DNA of 29,403 bases from DATGMP01 sp035293565 (GCA_035293565.1 DATGMP010000083.1:1-29403), one strand, 5' to 3'; positions 8,047-17,174 are shown, counted from the first letter of the stretch. The notes: generated by a model not told the origin, from the letters alone. Made by a program: numbers and translations.

Positions 8047-8286
8047 TCAATATCGGCGCCAGCCGCGATAGCGATACCCTGTGTCCAGACGCCAGGGCCG
8101 CGCCGGCAGCATGAGCGCCAGAATGGCATAGATCAGGATCGCCAGCACGGGTGTCGTTACGAATACGAGCAGGACGAACAGGATCCGCACGAGGCCGGCG
8201 CCGAGCTCGAAATATTCGGCCAAGCCGGCGCAGACGCCGGCAATGCGGCCGTTCGCGGGGTCGCGATAAAGCGAATGATCGTCCAT
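8047..8286 (-). CDS. pspC: PspC-domain membrane protein (first copy)
   Basis: This 79-residue protein is almost only a PspC domain: LYRDPANGRIAGVCAGLAEYFELG, then a hydrophobic stretch to about residue 65. The tail YRYRGWRRY is basic and aromatic. The start ATG at 8286 shares one base with the pspB stop (TGATG); the longer upstream frame is inside pspB. E. coli PspC is about 119 residues, so this is a short form lacking the leucine-zipper tail. The second copy in the operon carries a coiled-coil tail instead. Confidence 0.85.
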   Translation of the reverse strand: MDDHSLYRDPANGRIAGVCAGLAEYFELGAGLVRILFVLLVFVTTPVLAILIYAILALMLPARPWRLDTGYRYRGWRRY

Positions 8287-8516
8287 CAGGGCGTTCTCCG
8301 TTGCGGGTCCGGGCCCATGGCCCGTTCGAGATTCTCCAGTCGCTCTTCCATGCGGCGCGCGGTTTCCCACAGGTCGGCCAAGACCTTCTCGTCCTGAGCC
8401 GCCAACCCGCGGGACGCCCGCCAGCGGGTCGCGTAATGGAACACGATCCAGAGCGGCAGCACGAAGCCGACAAAAATTACTGCGATCGCGTTGGAATCGG
8501 TCGAGTCGAACACCAT
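8286..8516 (-). CDS. pspB: PspB-like phage shock membrane protein (first copy)
   Basis: This 76-residue protein has an N-terminal membrane helix (AIAVIFVGFVLPLWIVFHYATRW) and a soluble part with LWETARRMEERLENLERAM. The helix, the following HY-x-T-x-W motif and the length match PspB of E. coli. It lies 28 nt after pspA with GGGGA about 10 nt before the start. In the known system PspB and PspC together release PspF from PspA when the inner membrane is stressed. Confidence 0.85.
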   Translation of the reverse strand: MVFDSTDSNAIAVIFVGFVLPLWIVFHYATRWRASRGLAAQDEKVLADLWETARRMEERLENLERAMGPDPQRRTP

Positions 8517-8544
8517 CAGGCTCGTCCCCTATTTCTTGCCTGTC

Positions 8545-9216
8545 TTATGCCGTGCTCTTGCTCGAGAGCTTTTCCTTCATGCGCGCCAGCTCCTCGTCGA
8601 CCGCGTGATCGGTCTGGAGGGCGGAGATTTCGTCAGCAAGGCTCGGCTTACGGCCATGATCGTACACTTCGACTTTGCCCTCCAGATGATCGACCTTGCG
8701 CTCCATGGACTCCATACGGCCGAGCGCGTCGACCAGACGGTTATCGTAGGTGGCGCGCCGGGCTTGCAGGCGCGTGGCCGCCGAGCGCTGGCGGGCGATC
8801 ATCGAGGCTTCTCGCTTGCGGGCATCGTCGAGCTTGGCTTGAAGGCGGGCGATATCCTCGCCCTGACGCTCGAGCGCCTCGCTGATTTCGGTCAGGCGTT
8901 GCTGCTCGGCCTGGACCGATTCCGAGATCCGATTCTTAGCCACCAGCGCCGCGCGGGCGAGATCTTCGCGCCCTTTCGATAGGGCCAGCTCGGCCTTGGC
9001 CTGCCAATCATCGGCTTCGGCCGTGAGCCGCGCCAGATGACGTTCGGCCTCTTTCCGGTCGGCGATGATGCGAACGGTGTCGGAGCGCACCTCGACCAGC
9101 GTGTCCTCCATCTCCTGGATGATGAGCCGAATGATCTTTTCCGGATCCTCGGCGCGATCCAAGAGCGCGTTGATGTTGGAATTCACGATGTCGGACAGTC
9201 GCGAGAAGATGCCCAT
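8545..9216 (-). CDS. pspA: Phage shock protein A
   Basis: This 223-residue protein is PspA, a peripheral inner-membrane coiled-coil protein of the ESCRT-III fold. It starts MGIFSRLSDIVNSNINALLDRAEDPEKI, the family hallmark, and is alpha-helical with long heptad runs to the end. It protects damaged membranes and holds the activator PspF inactive in unstressed cells. AGGAAC lies 7 nt before the ATG. It is the first gene of the operon pspA-pspB-pspC-pspB2-pspC2 and is preceded by a sigma-54 promoter. The length is that of E. coli PspA. Confidence 0.96.
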   Translation of the reverse strand: MGIFSRLSDIVNSNINALLDRAEDPEKIIRLIIQEMEDTLVEVRSDTVRIIADRKEAERHLARLTAEADDWQAKAELALSKGREDLARAALVAKNRISESVQAEQQRLTEISEALERQGEDIARLQAKLDDARKREASMIARQRSAATRLQARRATYDNRLVDALGRMESMERKVDHLEGKVEVYDHGRKPSLADEISALQTDHAVDEELARMKEKLSSKSTA

Positions 9217-9251
9217 GGCTCATGTTCCTAAAGATGCTCCACCCCTTTCGA

Positions 9252-9267
9252 AGCACGAAGCGTGCCA
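9252..9267 (-). promoter_or_regulatory. Sigma-54 promoter of the psp operon
   Basis: On the minus strand, TGGCACG (9267-9261) and GTGCT (9256-9252) stand with GG and GC exactly 12 nt apart, the spacing of sigma-54 promoters. Only the first base of the -12 element departs from TTGCT. Transcription would start near 9241, about 25 nt before pspA. The divergent neighbour encodes PspF, the matching enhancer-binding protein. Confidence 0.85.
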
Positions 9268-9410
9268 ATCTCGGCGGCCATGCGGACGACATCGGAGAAA
9301 GCTGCCTTTCCAATAAGTTAGCGGGCCGATCTGGATAGCTGGAGCGGTGGGCGACAACACCAGATGACATTTTCTATCAACTCCGTAACGGATTCTGCTA
9401 AACCCCCGGC

Positions 9411-10483
<1,073 letters not shown>

Positions 10484-10487
<4 letters not shown>

Positions 10488-12433
10488 TCGACGACGAAGA
10501 ATCGCCGCGACCGCGACGCGGCCTTTGGTGGTCCGCCGGCAAATGGATGCTCGTTTTGGCGATCTGGGGCATCGCCGGCATCGGGATCTTTCTTGCGATC
10601 TACGCGTCCGACCTGCCGGATATCCATCAGGTCGTCGCGCTTAAGAAGCGGCCCGGAATTACCCTTCTCGCCAAGGACGGCTCGGTGCTCGCGCGCTCGG
10701 GCGACCTTTATGGAACGACTCTCACGGTCGACCAGCTGCCGCCCAATCTCGTCCATGCGGTCGTCGCCATCGAGGATCGTCGTTTCTATCACCATTTCGG
10801 CATCGACCCGATCGGGCTGATGCGCGCGCTCATTACCGACGCGCGAAGCGGCGCCGCGGTCCAGGGCGGATCGACCTTGACCCAGCAGCTTGCGAAGAAC
10901 CTGTTCCTCACGCCCGAGCGAACTTTCAAACGGAAGATCCAGGAAGCCCTGCTCGCGATCTGGCTGGAGCGGGTCTACACGAAGGACCAGATCCTCACCG
11001 GCTACCTCAATCGCGTCTATCTGGGCGCGGGTGCCTTCGGCGTCGACGCGGCAGCCGAAACCTATTTCGGCAAATCGGCGACACAGCTCGATCTGCAGGA
11101 ATGCGCGATTATCGCGGCGCTGCTGAAGGCGCCGTCGAAATATTCGCCGGCTACCGACATGGACGCTGCCATGGCGCGGGCGCAGCTCGTTCTTCAGGCG
11201 ATGCACGAGGAAGGTTACATTTCCGATTCCGATATGATTGCGGCGCTGGCCGCGCCGCCTCCGCATATTCATCCCCCGGCCATCACCGACGGATCGCGCT
11301 ACATCGCCGATTGGGTGGTGAAACAAGTGCCCGACTTCATCGGACACCCGATCGACACCGACCTCATTGTGCAGACGACTATCGACCCGGCGATGCAACG
11401 CATAGCAGAAGCGAAGATCTCGGCCGCGCTCGATGGGCCTGCAGTCAAGGTAAAGGCGAGCCAAGCCGCGCTTGTCGCGATGACTCATGACGGCGCCGTC
11501 CGCGCCATGGTGGGCGGCCGCGACTATGATGACAGCCAATTCAATCGCGCGACCCAGGCTGAACGTCAGCCGGGATCGGCCTTCAAACCGTTCGTCTATC
11601 TTGCAGCATTGGAGAGCGGGTTGAAGCCGGACAGCCTGGTCGACGACGCGCCTATCAGCGTCGGCGGTTGGTCGCCTGCGAATTTCGAACCGGGCTTCCG
11701 AGGCCGCATTCCGGCGCGCGAGGCGCTCGCGGATTCGATCAACACCGCGGCCGTGCGCGTGCTCGACTTCGCCGGGATCGATCACACGCGGTCGGTCGCA
11801 AGGCGCCTCGGCATCGGCGAAGCGATCCCGCGCGACCTGTCGATCGCGCTAGGCACTTGCGACGTCACGCTGTTGGAGCTGACCGGAGCCTATGCCGCTC
11901 TCGCCAATGGAGGCAGCGGCGTCATCCCGCACCTCATCGAGAAAGTGACCGACGGCTCGGGCGCAGTCCTCTATGAGCGCCATGGCGGCGGACCGGGCGA
12001 GGTCGCCTTGCCTTGGCTCGTTGCAGAGCTGGACAGCATGATGATGGACGTCATTGCCTATGGGACCGGCAAAGCCGCCAAGCTGGACCGCCCGGCGGCG
12101 GGCAAGACGGGAACCAGCCAGGACTACCGAAATGCCTGGTTCATCGGCTTTACCGCCGATCTCGTCACCGGAGTCTGGTTCGGCAATGACGACAACAGCC
12201 CGATGAAGCGGGTGACCGGCGGAATGCTGCCGGCGCGCACGTGGCACGACTTCATGATGGAGGCGGAAGCCGGTCAGCCGATCCGCGATTTGCCCGCCCT
12301 CACGCACATGCCGCAGCCGGCGATGGTCGCTGCCGGCAGCGCGCCTCAGCCCGATGAGCAGCCGCAGGGCGCGGCGCCGCGCGAGGATGGCGGCCTGATC
12401 GGCAGGCTGCTCAGGAGCATCGTCGGTGACTGA
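10484..12433 (+). CDS. Class A penicillin-binding protein (transglycosylase/transpeptidase, PBP1A-like)
   Basis: This 649-residue bifunctional peptidoglycan synthase has a membrane anchor at about 20-40. A GT51 domain follows with catalytic Glu97 in IEDRRFYHHFG and GGSTLTQQLAKN at 128-139. The transpeptidase domain has Ser365 in SAFK, SIN at 418-420 and KTGTS at 541-545. All active-site motifs are intact. The protein is shorter than typical PBP1A (about 800), with few linker insertions, so it resembles the compact PBP1A/PbpC forms. It starts inside the end of pspF (ATGA), which couples it to the envelope stress activator. The last 8 nt overlap the sirtuin gene. Confidence 0.93.
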
Positions 12434-13151
12434 GCTGGCGCGCGACGCCGCGATCGTCGTGCTCACAGGCGCTGGCATCTCCAAAGAGTCCGGGCTCGAT
12501 ACTTTCCGCGATCCCGATGGAATCTGGGCGCGGCATCGGATCGAGGATGTCGCCACGCCCGAAGCCTTCGCCCGCTCGCCCAAGCGCGTCTATGAATTCT
12601 ACAACTACCGCCGACGCACGCTGCTCAATCCCGAGATACGCCCCAACGCCGCCCACACGGCGCTGGCGCGGCTCGAAGCGGAATGGCTGGGGCAGGTGCT
12701 GATCGTGACTCAGAATGTCGACGATTTGCACGAGCGCGCTGGATCGCGTTCGCTCATCCATATGCATGGCGAGCATCGCAAGGCGCGTTGCAACGCGTGC
12801 GGCCGTGTCGCCGCGCATGAAGGCGATCTAGACGAGCGCACCGTGTGTTCCGGTTGCCGCAAAAGCGGGTTCATGCGGCCGCACGTCGTCTGGTTCGGCG
12901 AGATACCGCTTGAGATGGACCGCATTCAGGCCGCGCTCGAGCGAGCATCGCTGTTCGTGTCGATCGGAACCTCGGGACAGGTCTATCCGGCGGCGGGCTT
13001 TGTGCGGCTGGCGCGCGCCGCGGGAGCGCTGACCGTCGAGCTCAACCTCGAGCCATCGGCCGGCGCGAGCGTGTTCGACGAGAGCCGCTATGGGCCGGCC
13101 ACGGAGATTGTCCCCGCCTTCGTCGATTCACTGCTGCGCGCACGTGGCTGA
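12426..13151 (+). CDS. cobB: NAD-dependent protein deacylase of the sirtuin family (CobB type)
   Basis: This 241-residue sirtuin has the NAD-binding GAGIS at 15-19, TQNVD at 95-99, catalytic His114, and zinc cysteines 122, 125, 141 and 144. Tyr59 and Arg62 (YNYRRR) match the pair that in E. coli CobB and human SIRT5 binds acidic acyl groups, so desuccinylase or demalonylase activity is likely besides deacetylation. The start is a GTG inside the end of the penicillin-binding protein gene, giving an 8-nt overlap GTGACTGA. It is predicted cytoplasmic. The fusion of this gene into a pspF-led operon is unusual. Confidence 0.93.
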   Translation: MTELARDAAIVVLTGAGISKESGLDTFRDPDGIWARHRIEDVATPEAFARSPKRVYEFYNYRRRTLLNPEIRPNAAHTALARLEAEWLGQVLIVTQNVDDLHERAGSRSLIHMHGEHRKARCNACGRVAAHEGDLDERTVCSGCRKSGFMRPHVVWFGEIPLEMDRIQAALERASLFVSIGTSGQVYPAAGFVRLARAAGALTVELNLEPSAGASVFDESRYGPATEIVPAFVDSLLRARG

Positions 13152-13740
13152 GACGGAGCCGCTCGAAGCGCTCGTCGCACGCGCCCGCGCCTGCAGGCTC
13201 TGCGCCGATCAGCTGCCGCACGGCCCGCATCCGGTCATTCGCGTCTCGTCGACCGCACGCGTGCTGATCGTGGGGCAAGCACCGGGTTCCAAGGTACACG
13301 CGACCGGCATCCCATGGAACGACCGCAGCGGCGATCGGCTGCGCGAATGGACGGGCCTCGACCGCGAGACCTTTTACGATGAGGGCCGAATCGCGATCGT
13401 CCCCATGGGCCTCTGTTATCCGGGCGTCGACTTGCATGGCGGGGATCGGCCGCCGATCCCGAGCTGCGCGCCGCTCTGGCATCCGCAGTTCGCTAAGCAT
13501 CTGCGTAGGGTGCGGCTGACGCTCCTTGTCGGATCCTATGCGCAGAAATTCTACCTGAAGGAACGATATCCGGGATCGCTGGGCGCCACGATACAAAACT
13601 GGCGAAGCTTCCTGCCGGAGTTCCTGCCTTTGCCGCATCCGAGCTGGCGGAACACGGCCTGGCTCCGACGCAATCCCTGGTTCGAAGCGGAGCTGGTACC
13701 AGTGCTGAGAGAAAGGCTGCGCGAAGTTCTGCGCCACTAA
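13144..13740 (+). CDS. Uracil-DNA glycosylase-like protein with a probable Fe-S site
   Basis: This 198-residue protein belongs to the uracil-DNA-glycosylase-like superfamily. Motif A is GQAPG at 44-48 and the second motif is HPSWRN at 165-170. Cys17 and Cys20 (CRLC) near the N-terminus and Cys91 and Cys108, 16 residues apart, match the C-x2-C ... C-x14-17-C pattern of Fe-S-containing family 4/5 glycosylases. The usual catalytic acid after the GxAPG motif is not evident, so activity on uracil is unproven. The start chosen is a GTG inside the sirtuin gene (GTGGCTGA, 8-nt overlap). It is the last gene of the pspF-led operon; its stop overlaps that of the convergent zincin gene. Confidence 0.85.
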   Translation: MAETEPLEALVARARACRLCADQLPHGPHPVIRVSSTARVLIVGQAPGSKVHATGIPWNDRSGDRLREWTGLDRETFYDEGRIAIVPMGLCYPGVDLHGGDRPPIPSCAPLWHPQFAKHLRRVRLTLLVGSYAQKFYLKERYPGSLGATIQNWRSFLPEFLPLPHPSWRNTAWLRRNPWFEAELVPVLRERLREVLRH

Positions 13741-14132
13741 TCCTCGGCCTCGAGCCGTTCCATGTCCTGATCGGAAAAGCCGAAATGATGGCCGATCTCA
13801 TGGATCAGCACATGCCGGACGAGCGAGCGCAGCGGCTCGCCGGTGGCCGACCATTCGTCCAGTATCGGCCGTCGATAGAGAAAGATCATGTCGACGTCGT
13901 GCGCGATCGCGCCCGACTTATGGCCCAGATCCACCCCGCGATAGAGACCAAGAAGGTCAAAGGGGCTTTCAAGGCCAAGATCGTCCAAAGTCTCGTCATC
14001 GGGAAATTCGTCGCCCCTGAGCGCCACCCCCTCCACATGCTTTCTGAGCTCATGCGGCATCTCGACGAGCACGGCTTCCGCGATCTCGGCCAGGTCGTCG
14101 AGCGACGGAGGGTGAATGAAGCGATTTGTCAT
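13737..14132 (-). CDS. Small zincin-family metallopeptidase
   Basis: This 131-residue protein has HEIGHHFGFSD at 111-121, the extended HExxHxxGxxD zinc motif, preceded by LRSLVRHVLI. The size and the C-terminal place of the motif fit the minimal zincin family once called DUF1025. It has no signal peptide. The start is the ATG at 14132 (MTNRFIHPPS); an open frame further upstream runs into the divergent pterin dehydratase gene and is not credible. Its stop overlaps the last bases of the UDG-like gene on the other strand (CTAA). The substrate is unknown. Confidence 0.88.
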   Translation of the reverse strand: MTNRFIHPPSLDDLAEIAEAVLVEMPHELRKHVEGVALRGDEFPDDETLDDLGLESPFDLLGLYRGVDLGHKSGAIAHDVDMIFLYRRPILDEWSATGEPLRSLVRHVLIHEIGHHFGFSDQDMERLEAED

Positions 14133-14203
14133 CGCGTTTTCCTTGACCCGCTGCCCCGACGCGTCAAGATCTTCCGGATCACCACAGCTTCTCGGAGGCA
14201 CTG

Positions 14204-14506
14204 ATGCAGCCACTGAACGACGCCGAACGAAAAGCGGCTTTGTCGGAGCTCTCCGGATGGAGCCTCGTCGAAAATCGCGATGCAATCTCGCGCAGCATTC
14301 GCTTCAAGGATTTCAGCGCGGCCTGGGGCTTCATGAGCCGGGTCGCCCTGGCGGCCGAAGCGATGGACCACCATCCGGAATGGTTCAATGTCTGGAACCG
14401 CGTCGATATCGTCCTGTCGACTCACGACGCCGGCGGGCTCACCAAGCGCGATATCGACTTGGCGCGGCGGATCGACGCGCTGGCAGCCGCAGCCGCCGGA
14501 AGCTGA
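14204..14506 (+). CDS. phhB: Pterin-4a-carbinolamine dehydratase
   Basis: This 100-residue enzyme dehydrates 4a-hydroxytetrahydropterin, recycling the cofactor of aromatic amino-acid hydroxylases. The active-site pattern is intact: His56-His57-Pro58 (MDHHPEW), Trp/Asn region FNVWNRVDIVL, His74 and Asp83. CGGAGG lies 5 nt before the ATG. It is divergent from the zincin gene by 71 nt and convergent with the receiver gene by 9 nt. No phenylalanine hydroxylase gene is in view. Confidence 0.95.
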   Translation: MQPLNDAERKAALSELSGWSLVENRDAISRSIRFKDFSAAWGFMSRVALAAEAMDHHPEWFNVWNRVDIVLSTHDAGGLTKRDIDLARRIDALAAAAAGS

Positions 14507-14515
14507 TCTGACGGC

Positions 14516-14917
14516 TCAGTACGGCGGGCGCTGCTGAAGGGCGTCGCGGACGGCGCCCAGCACTTCGCGATCGGCAAAGGGTTTGCCGACGAATACCGCC
14601 CCGATATCGTGAATTTGACGAATGGCCTGCTCGAGCTGACCGGTCACGAACACAATCGCCGTGCCGTGACGGCGACGCAGCTCCCGACCGACTGTGATCC
14701 CGTCGATCCCACCGGCGAGGCGAACATCGACGATCGCCACGTCGGGCGGAGCCTCGTCCGCGGCAACCAAGGCCGTTTCCGCGTCGCAGGTCGACGCGAC
14801 CACCTTGTAGCCCGCTTCCTCCATAATGGCTGCCTGGTGCGCCGCAACAATCGGCTCGTCCTCGACGATTAGGACGGAAGGCGACATGTCATTAACCAAG
14901 GTAGCGGGAGAAACCAT
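14516..14917 (-). CDS. Receiver-only response regulator
   Basis: This protein of 133 residues (or 123 if it starts at Met11, 14887) is a lone receiver domain. It has the acidic pocket Glu19-Asp20, phospho-acceptor Asp64 in IVDVRL, Thr92 and Lys112 in GKPF. There is no output domain, so it must act through protein contacts or phosphate transfer. It is divergent from nepR-ecfG across an EcfG-type promoter. In several alphaproteobacteria lone receivers of the FATGUY group modulate the general stress response; here the matching place reads VFVTGQ, close to but not the FATG signature. PhyR, the regulator with a sigma-like domain, and its kinase are not in the window. Confidence 0.88.
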   Translation of the reverse strand: MVSPATLVNDMSPSVLIVEDEPIVAAHQAAIMEEAGYKVVASTCDAETALVAADEAPPDVAIVDVRLAGGIDGITVGRELRRRHGTAIVFVTGQLEQAIRQIHDIGAVFVGKPFADREVLGAVRDALQQRPPY

Positions 14918-15000
14918 GCAGATGTCTGGCTAAAACAAGATTTTACGGTATCTGGCAAACGCAAACTCCCAACAAAACAATCCCTGCCTGCTTAGCAAAC

Positions 15001-15027
15001 TGAACATTTTTCTTCGCCATACGTTCC
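15001..15027. promoter_or_regulatory. Two-way EcfG-type promoter between the receiver gene and nepR-ecfG
   Basis: On the minus strand GGAAC (15027-15023), 17 nt, GTT (15005-15003) points at the receiver gene. On the plus strand the same stretch reads TGAAC (15001-15005), 16 nt, CGTT (15022-15025) pointing at nepR, with one mismatch in the -35 element. Starts of transcription would fall near 14996 (minus) and 15032 (plus). Autoregulation of nepR-ecfG by EcfG is known in this class. Confidence 0.55.
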
Positions 15028-15118
15028 TACGGCATGATCGACGCCGCAGCTGCCTCCGTGCAGCGCAAGATCTTGACGGCGCTGAACGCTCGGATTGGGA
15101 ACCTTAGGTGGAAAATCG

Positions 15119-15337
15119 GTGGAGCACCGATCACTTACAATGGACGGTCTGCACGTCAAACCGGACGGTCAAGAGGAGACCCGATCGAAGGAGCTGTATC
15201 AACAGACAGAATCTGCGGTTTCCGACGCGAATTTCGGCCAATGGCTCACCCATCACTTGAGCCGTCTTTACGATCCTGTGGTGAACGAGCCGCTCCCGGC
15301 GGATTTGATCCGCGCTCTCGAGAGCAAGCTGAAATAG
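15119..15337 (+). CDS. nepR: NepR, anti-sigma factor of the general stress response
   Basis: This small protein (72 residues from GTG 15119) ends with the NepR core: WLTHHLSRLYDPVVNEPLPADLIRALESKL. That helix-loop-helix segment clamps EcfG and is titrated by phosphorylated PhyR. The start at 15119 is chosen because AGGTGG lies 7 nt upstream; ATG 15140, giving 65 residues, has no ribosome binding site, and a TTG at 15095 is unlikely. It lies 32 nt before ecfG on the same strand, the usual order. The N-terminal part is polar and probably disordered. Confidence 0.9.
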   Translation: MEHRSLTMDGLHVKPDGQEETRSKELYQQTESAVSDANFGQWLTHHLSRLYDPVVNEPLPADLIRALESKLK

Positions 15338-15369
15338 TCGTGCCCGCCAAATCAGGGAAGGATCACGAA

Positions 15370-15966
15370 TTGCAAACAGAATTTGAACGCGAGCTAATCG
15401 CGAACATACCCCATCTTAGGGCGTTCGCCGGGTTCGTGACCCAGCATTCGGACCAGGCCAACGACCTTGTCCAGGATACGATCGTCCGCGCCTTGCGGGC
15501 CCAGCACCAATTCCAGCCGGGGACCAACTTCAAGGCCTGGACGTTCACCATCCTCCGCAACCTCCACATCAACAACTTGCGGCGGCATCGCGTAAGGATG
15601 GATTCCATCGAGGACGGCGCATTGGAGGCTTTCGCCGTTGCCCCCAATCAATATTCGCGTCTCGAATTTCAGGAATTGCGGCGGGCGCTTGCCAAGCTCA
15701 GTCCGGAGCATCGCGAGGTGCTCATCCTGGTCGGCGCCAGCGGCTTCCGATACGAGGAGGCGGCCCAAATCTGCAAATGCGCGATCGGCACGATCAAAAG
15801 CCGGCTGTCGCGCGCCCGAGCCGAGCTGCGCGAGCTTCTTCTCGGCGATGACGAGGAGCATCAGAGCGCGGTCTCGGCGCCGGAAACCGCGGCTCGGCAC
15901 GAGCCGAGGCGCCGAGCCTCACCCCGAGAGAAGCGGGATCAATACACGGCTACAACCGCGGTCTAG
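15370..15966 (+). CDS. ecfG: EcfG-family RNA polymerase sigma factor of the general stress response
   Basis: This 198-residue ECF sigma factor has region 2 at about 8-75 (DLVQDTIVRAL at 32-42, FKAWTFTILRNLHINNLRR) and region 4 at about 106-155 (SPEHREVLIL, then the helix-turn-helix to SRARAELREL). The start chosen is TTG 15370, since GGAAGGA lies about 8 nt upstream; GTG 15340 would add ten residues but has a poor site. The last 40 residues are rich in Arg and Glu and look disordered. It pairs with NepR just upstream. Its stop codon overlaps that of convergent hemA within CTAG. Likely targets are visible in this window. Confidence 0.93.
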   Translation: MQTEFERELIANIPHLRAFAGFVTQHSDQANDLVQDTIVRALRAQHQFQPGTNFKAWTFTILRNLHINNLRRHRVRMDSIEDGALEAFAVAPNQYSRLEFQELRRALAKLSPEHREVLILVGASGFRYEEAAQICKCAIGTIKSRLSRARAELRELLLGDDEEHQSAVSAPETAARHEPRRRASPREKRDQYTATTAV

Positions 15967-17174
15967 GCAGCGCTCCGGCGCAATAGGCGGCCAAACACTT
16001 CGGTCATGGCCGCCACCAGCTTCGCGATCTCGGCGTCGCCATGAAGCGGCGTCGGGGTCAGCCGGAGCCGCTCGGTTCCGCGCGGCACCGTCGGGTAATT
16101 GATCGGCTGCACATAGATACCGTGCCGGTCCAGCAGCTCGTCGGAGATCTGCTTGCACTGGCGCGGATCGCCCACCAGCACCGGCACGATATGGCTGACC
16201 GACGGCATCACCGGCAGGCCGGCGTCCGCCAAGGCTTTCTTGAGCTTGGCCGCGTGCTCCTGCTGGAGCTGCCGCTCCACGTGTGAGGACTTGAGGTGGC
16301 GCACGCTTGCGAGCGCGCCGGCCGCCACGACCGGGGGCAGCGAGGTCGTAAAGATGAAGCCCGGCGCGTAGCCGCGAACGAAATCGACCATTGCCGAGGA
16401 CCCGGCGATATAGCCGCCGACGACCCCGAACGCCTTGCCAAGCGTCCCCTCGACGATGTCGATCTTGTCCATGACCCCGTCGCGCTCGGCGATGCCCGCG
16501 CCGCGCGGGCCGTACATGCCGACCGCATGCACCTCGTCGAGATAGGTCATCGCGCCGTATTGTTTAGCAATATCGACGATCTGCTCGATGGGCGCGATAT
16601 CGCCGTCCATCGAGTAGACCGACTCGAACGCGATGATCTTCGGGCGCGTCGGATCGGCGTCGACCAGCAGCGATTCCAGATGCTGCACGTCATTGTGCCG
16701 GAAGACGTGGCGTTCGGCCCCGCTGTTTCGGATCCCGTTGATCATCGAGGCATGGTTGGCCGCGTCGGAGAAGACGATGCAATTCGGCAGCATCTTGGCG
16801 ACCGTGCCGAGAGTCGCCTCATTGGAGACGTAGCCCGAGGTAAAGAGGAGCGCCGCCTCCTTGCCGTGCAGATCGGCGAGCTCCCGCTCGAGCTCGACGT
16901 GATAGATCGTGTTGCCGGAGATGTTGCGCGTGCCGCCGGCTCCGGCGCCGCTGCGATCCAAGGCCTCGTGCATGGCCTTCAGTACGACCGTGTGGTGACC
17001 CATCGCGAGATAGTCGTTGCTGCACCAGATCGTGACTTCGCGCTCGACCCCGTTGCGGTGCAGCTTGGCTTTCGGGAATGATCCGACGCGCCGCTCCAGG
17101 TCGGCGAAAACCCGATAGCGCCCCTCTTGCTTGAGAGCCGAAACCCTGTCGGCGAAAAAGCCTTCGTAATCCAT
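15963..17174 (-). CDS. hemA: 5-Aminolevulinate synthase (Shemin pathway)
   Basis: This 403-residue PLP enzyme condenses glycine with succinyl-CoA, the first step of tetrapyrrole synthesis in alphaproteobacteria. The PLP lysine is Lys247 in EGTLGKAFG. DEVHAVGMYGPRGAG at 213-227 and the glycine-rich GAGAGGTRNISGN at 76-88 are conserved. The start is ATG 17174 (MDYEGFF, the usual N-terminus); a TTG nine codons upstream is less likely. Its 3' end overlaps ecfG's by 4 nt, tail to tail, so the two transcripts would be antisense at their ends. Confidence 0.97.
   Translation of the reverse strand: MDYEGFFADRVSALKQEGRYRVFADLERRVGSFPKAKLHRNGVEREVTIWCSNDYLAMGHHTVVLKAMHEALDRSGAGAGGTRNISGNTIYHVELERELADLHGKEAALLFTSGYVSNEATLGTVAKMLPNCIVFSDAANHASMINGIRNSGAERHVFRHNDVQHLESLLVDADPTRPKIIAFESVYSMDGDIAPIEQIVDIAKQYGAMTYLDEVHAVGMYGPRGAGIAERDGVMDKIDIVEGTLGKAFGVVGGYIAGSSAMVDFVRGYAPGFIFTTSLPPVVAAGALASVRHLKSSHVERQLQQEHAAKLKKALADAGLPVMPSVSHIVPVLVGDPRQCKQISDELLDRHGIYVQPINYPTVPRGTERLRLTPTPLHGDAEIAKLVAAMTEVFGRLLRRSAA

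Noticed and set aside
14142..14168. CTTGAC...GTCAAG inverted repeat between the zincin gene and phhB
   Set aside because: It could be two opposed -35 boxes, but neither strand has a good -10 at 16-18 nt, and a 6-bp repeat over 15 nt is expected by chance in places.
15098..15121. GGAAC-N16-GTG as an EcfG promoter for nepR
   Set aside because: The -10 lacks GTT, and it would fall on the ribosome binding site and the chosen start of nepR. The element at 15001-15027 is better placed.
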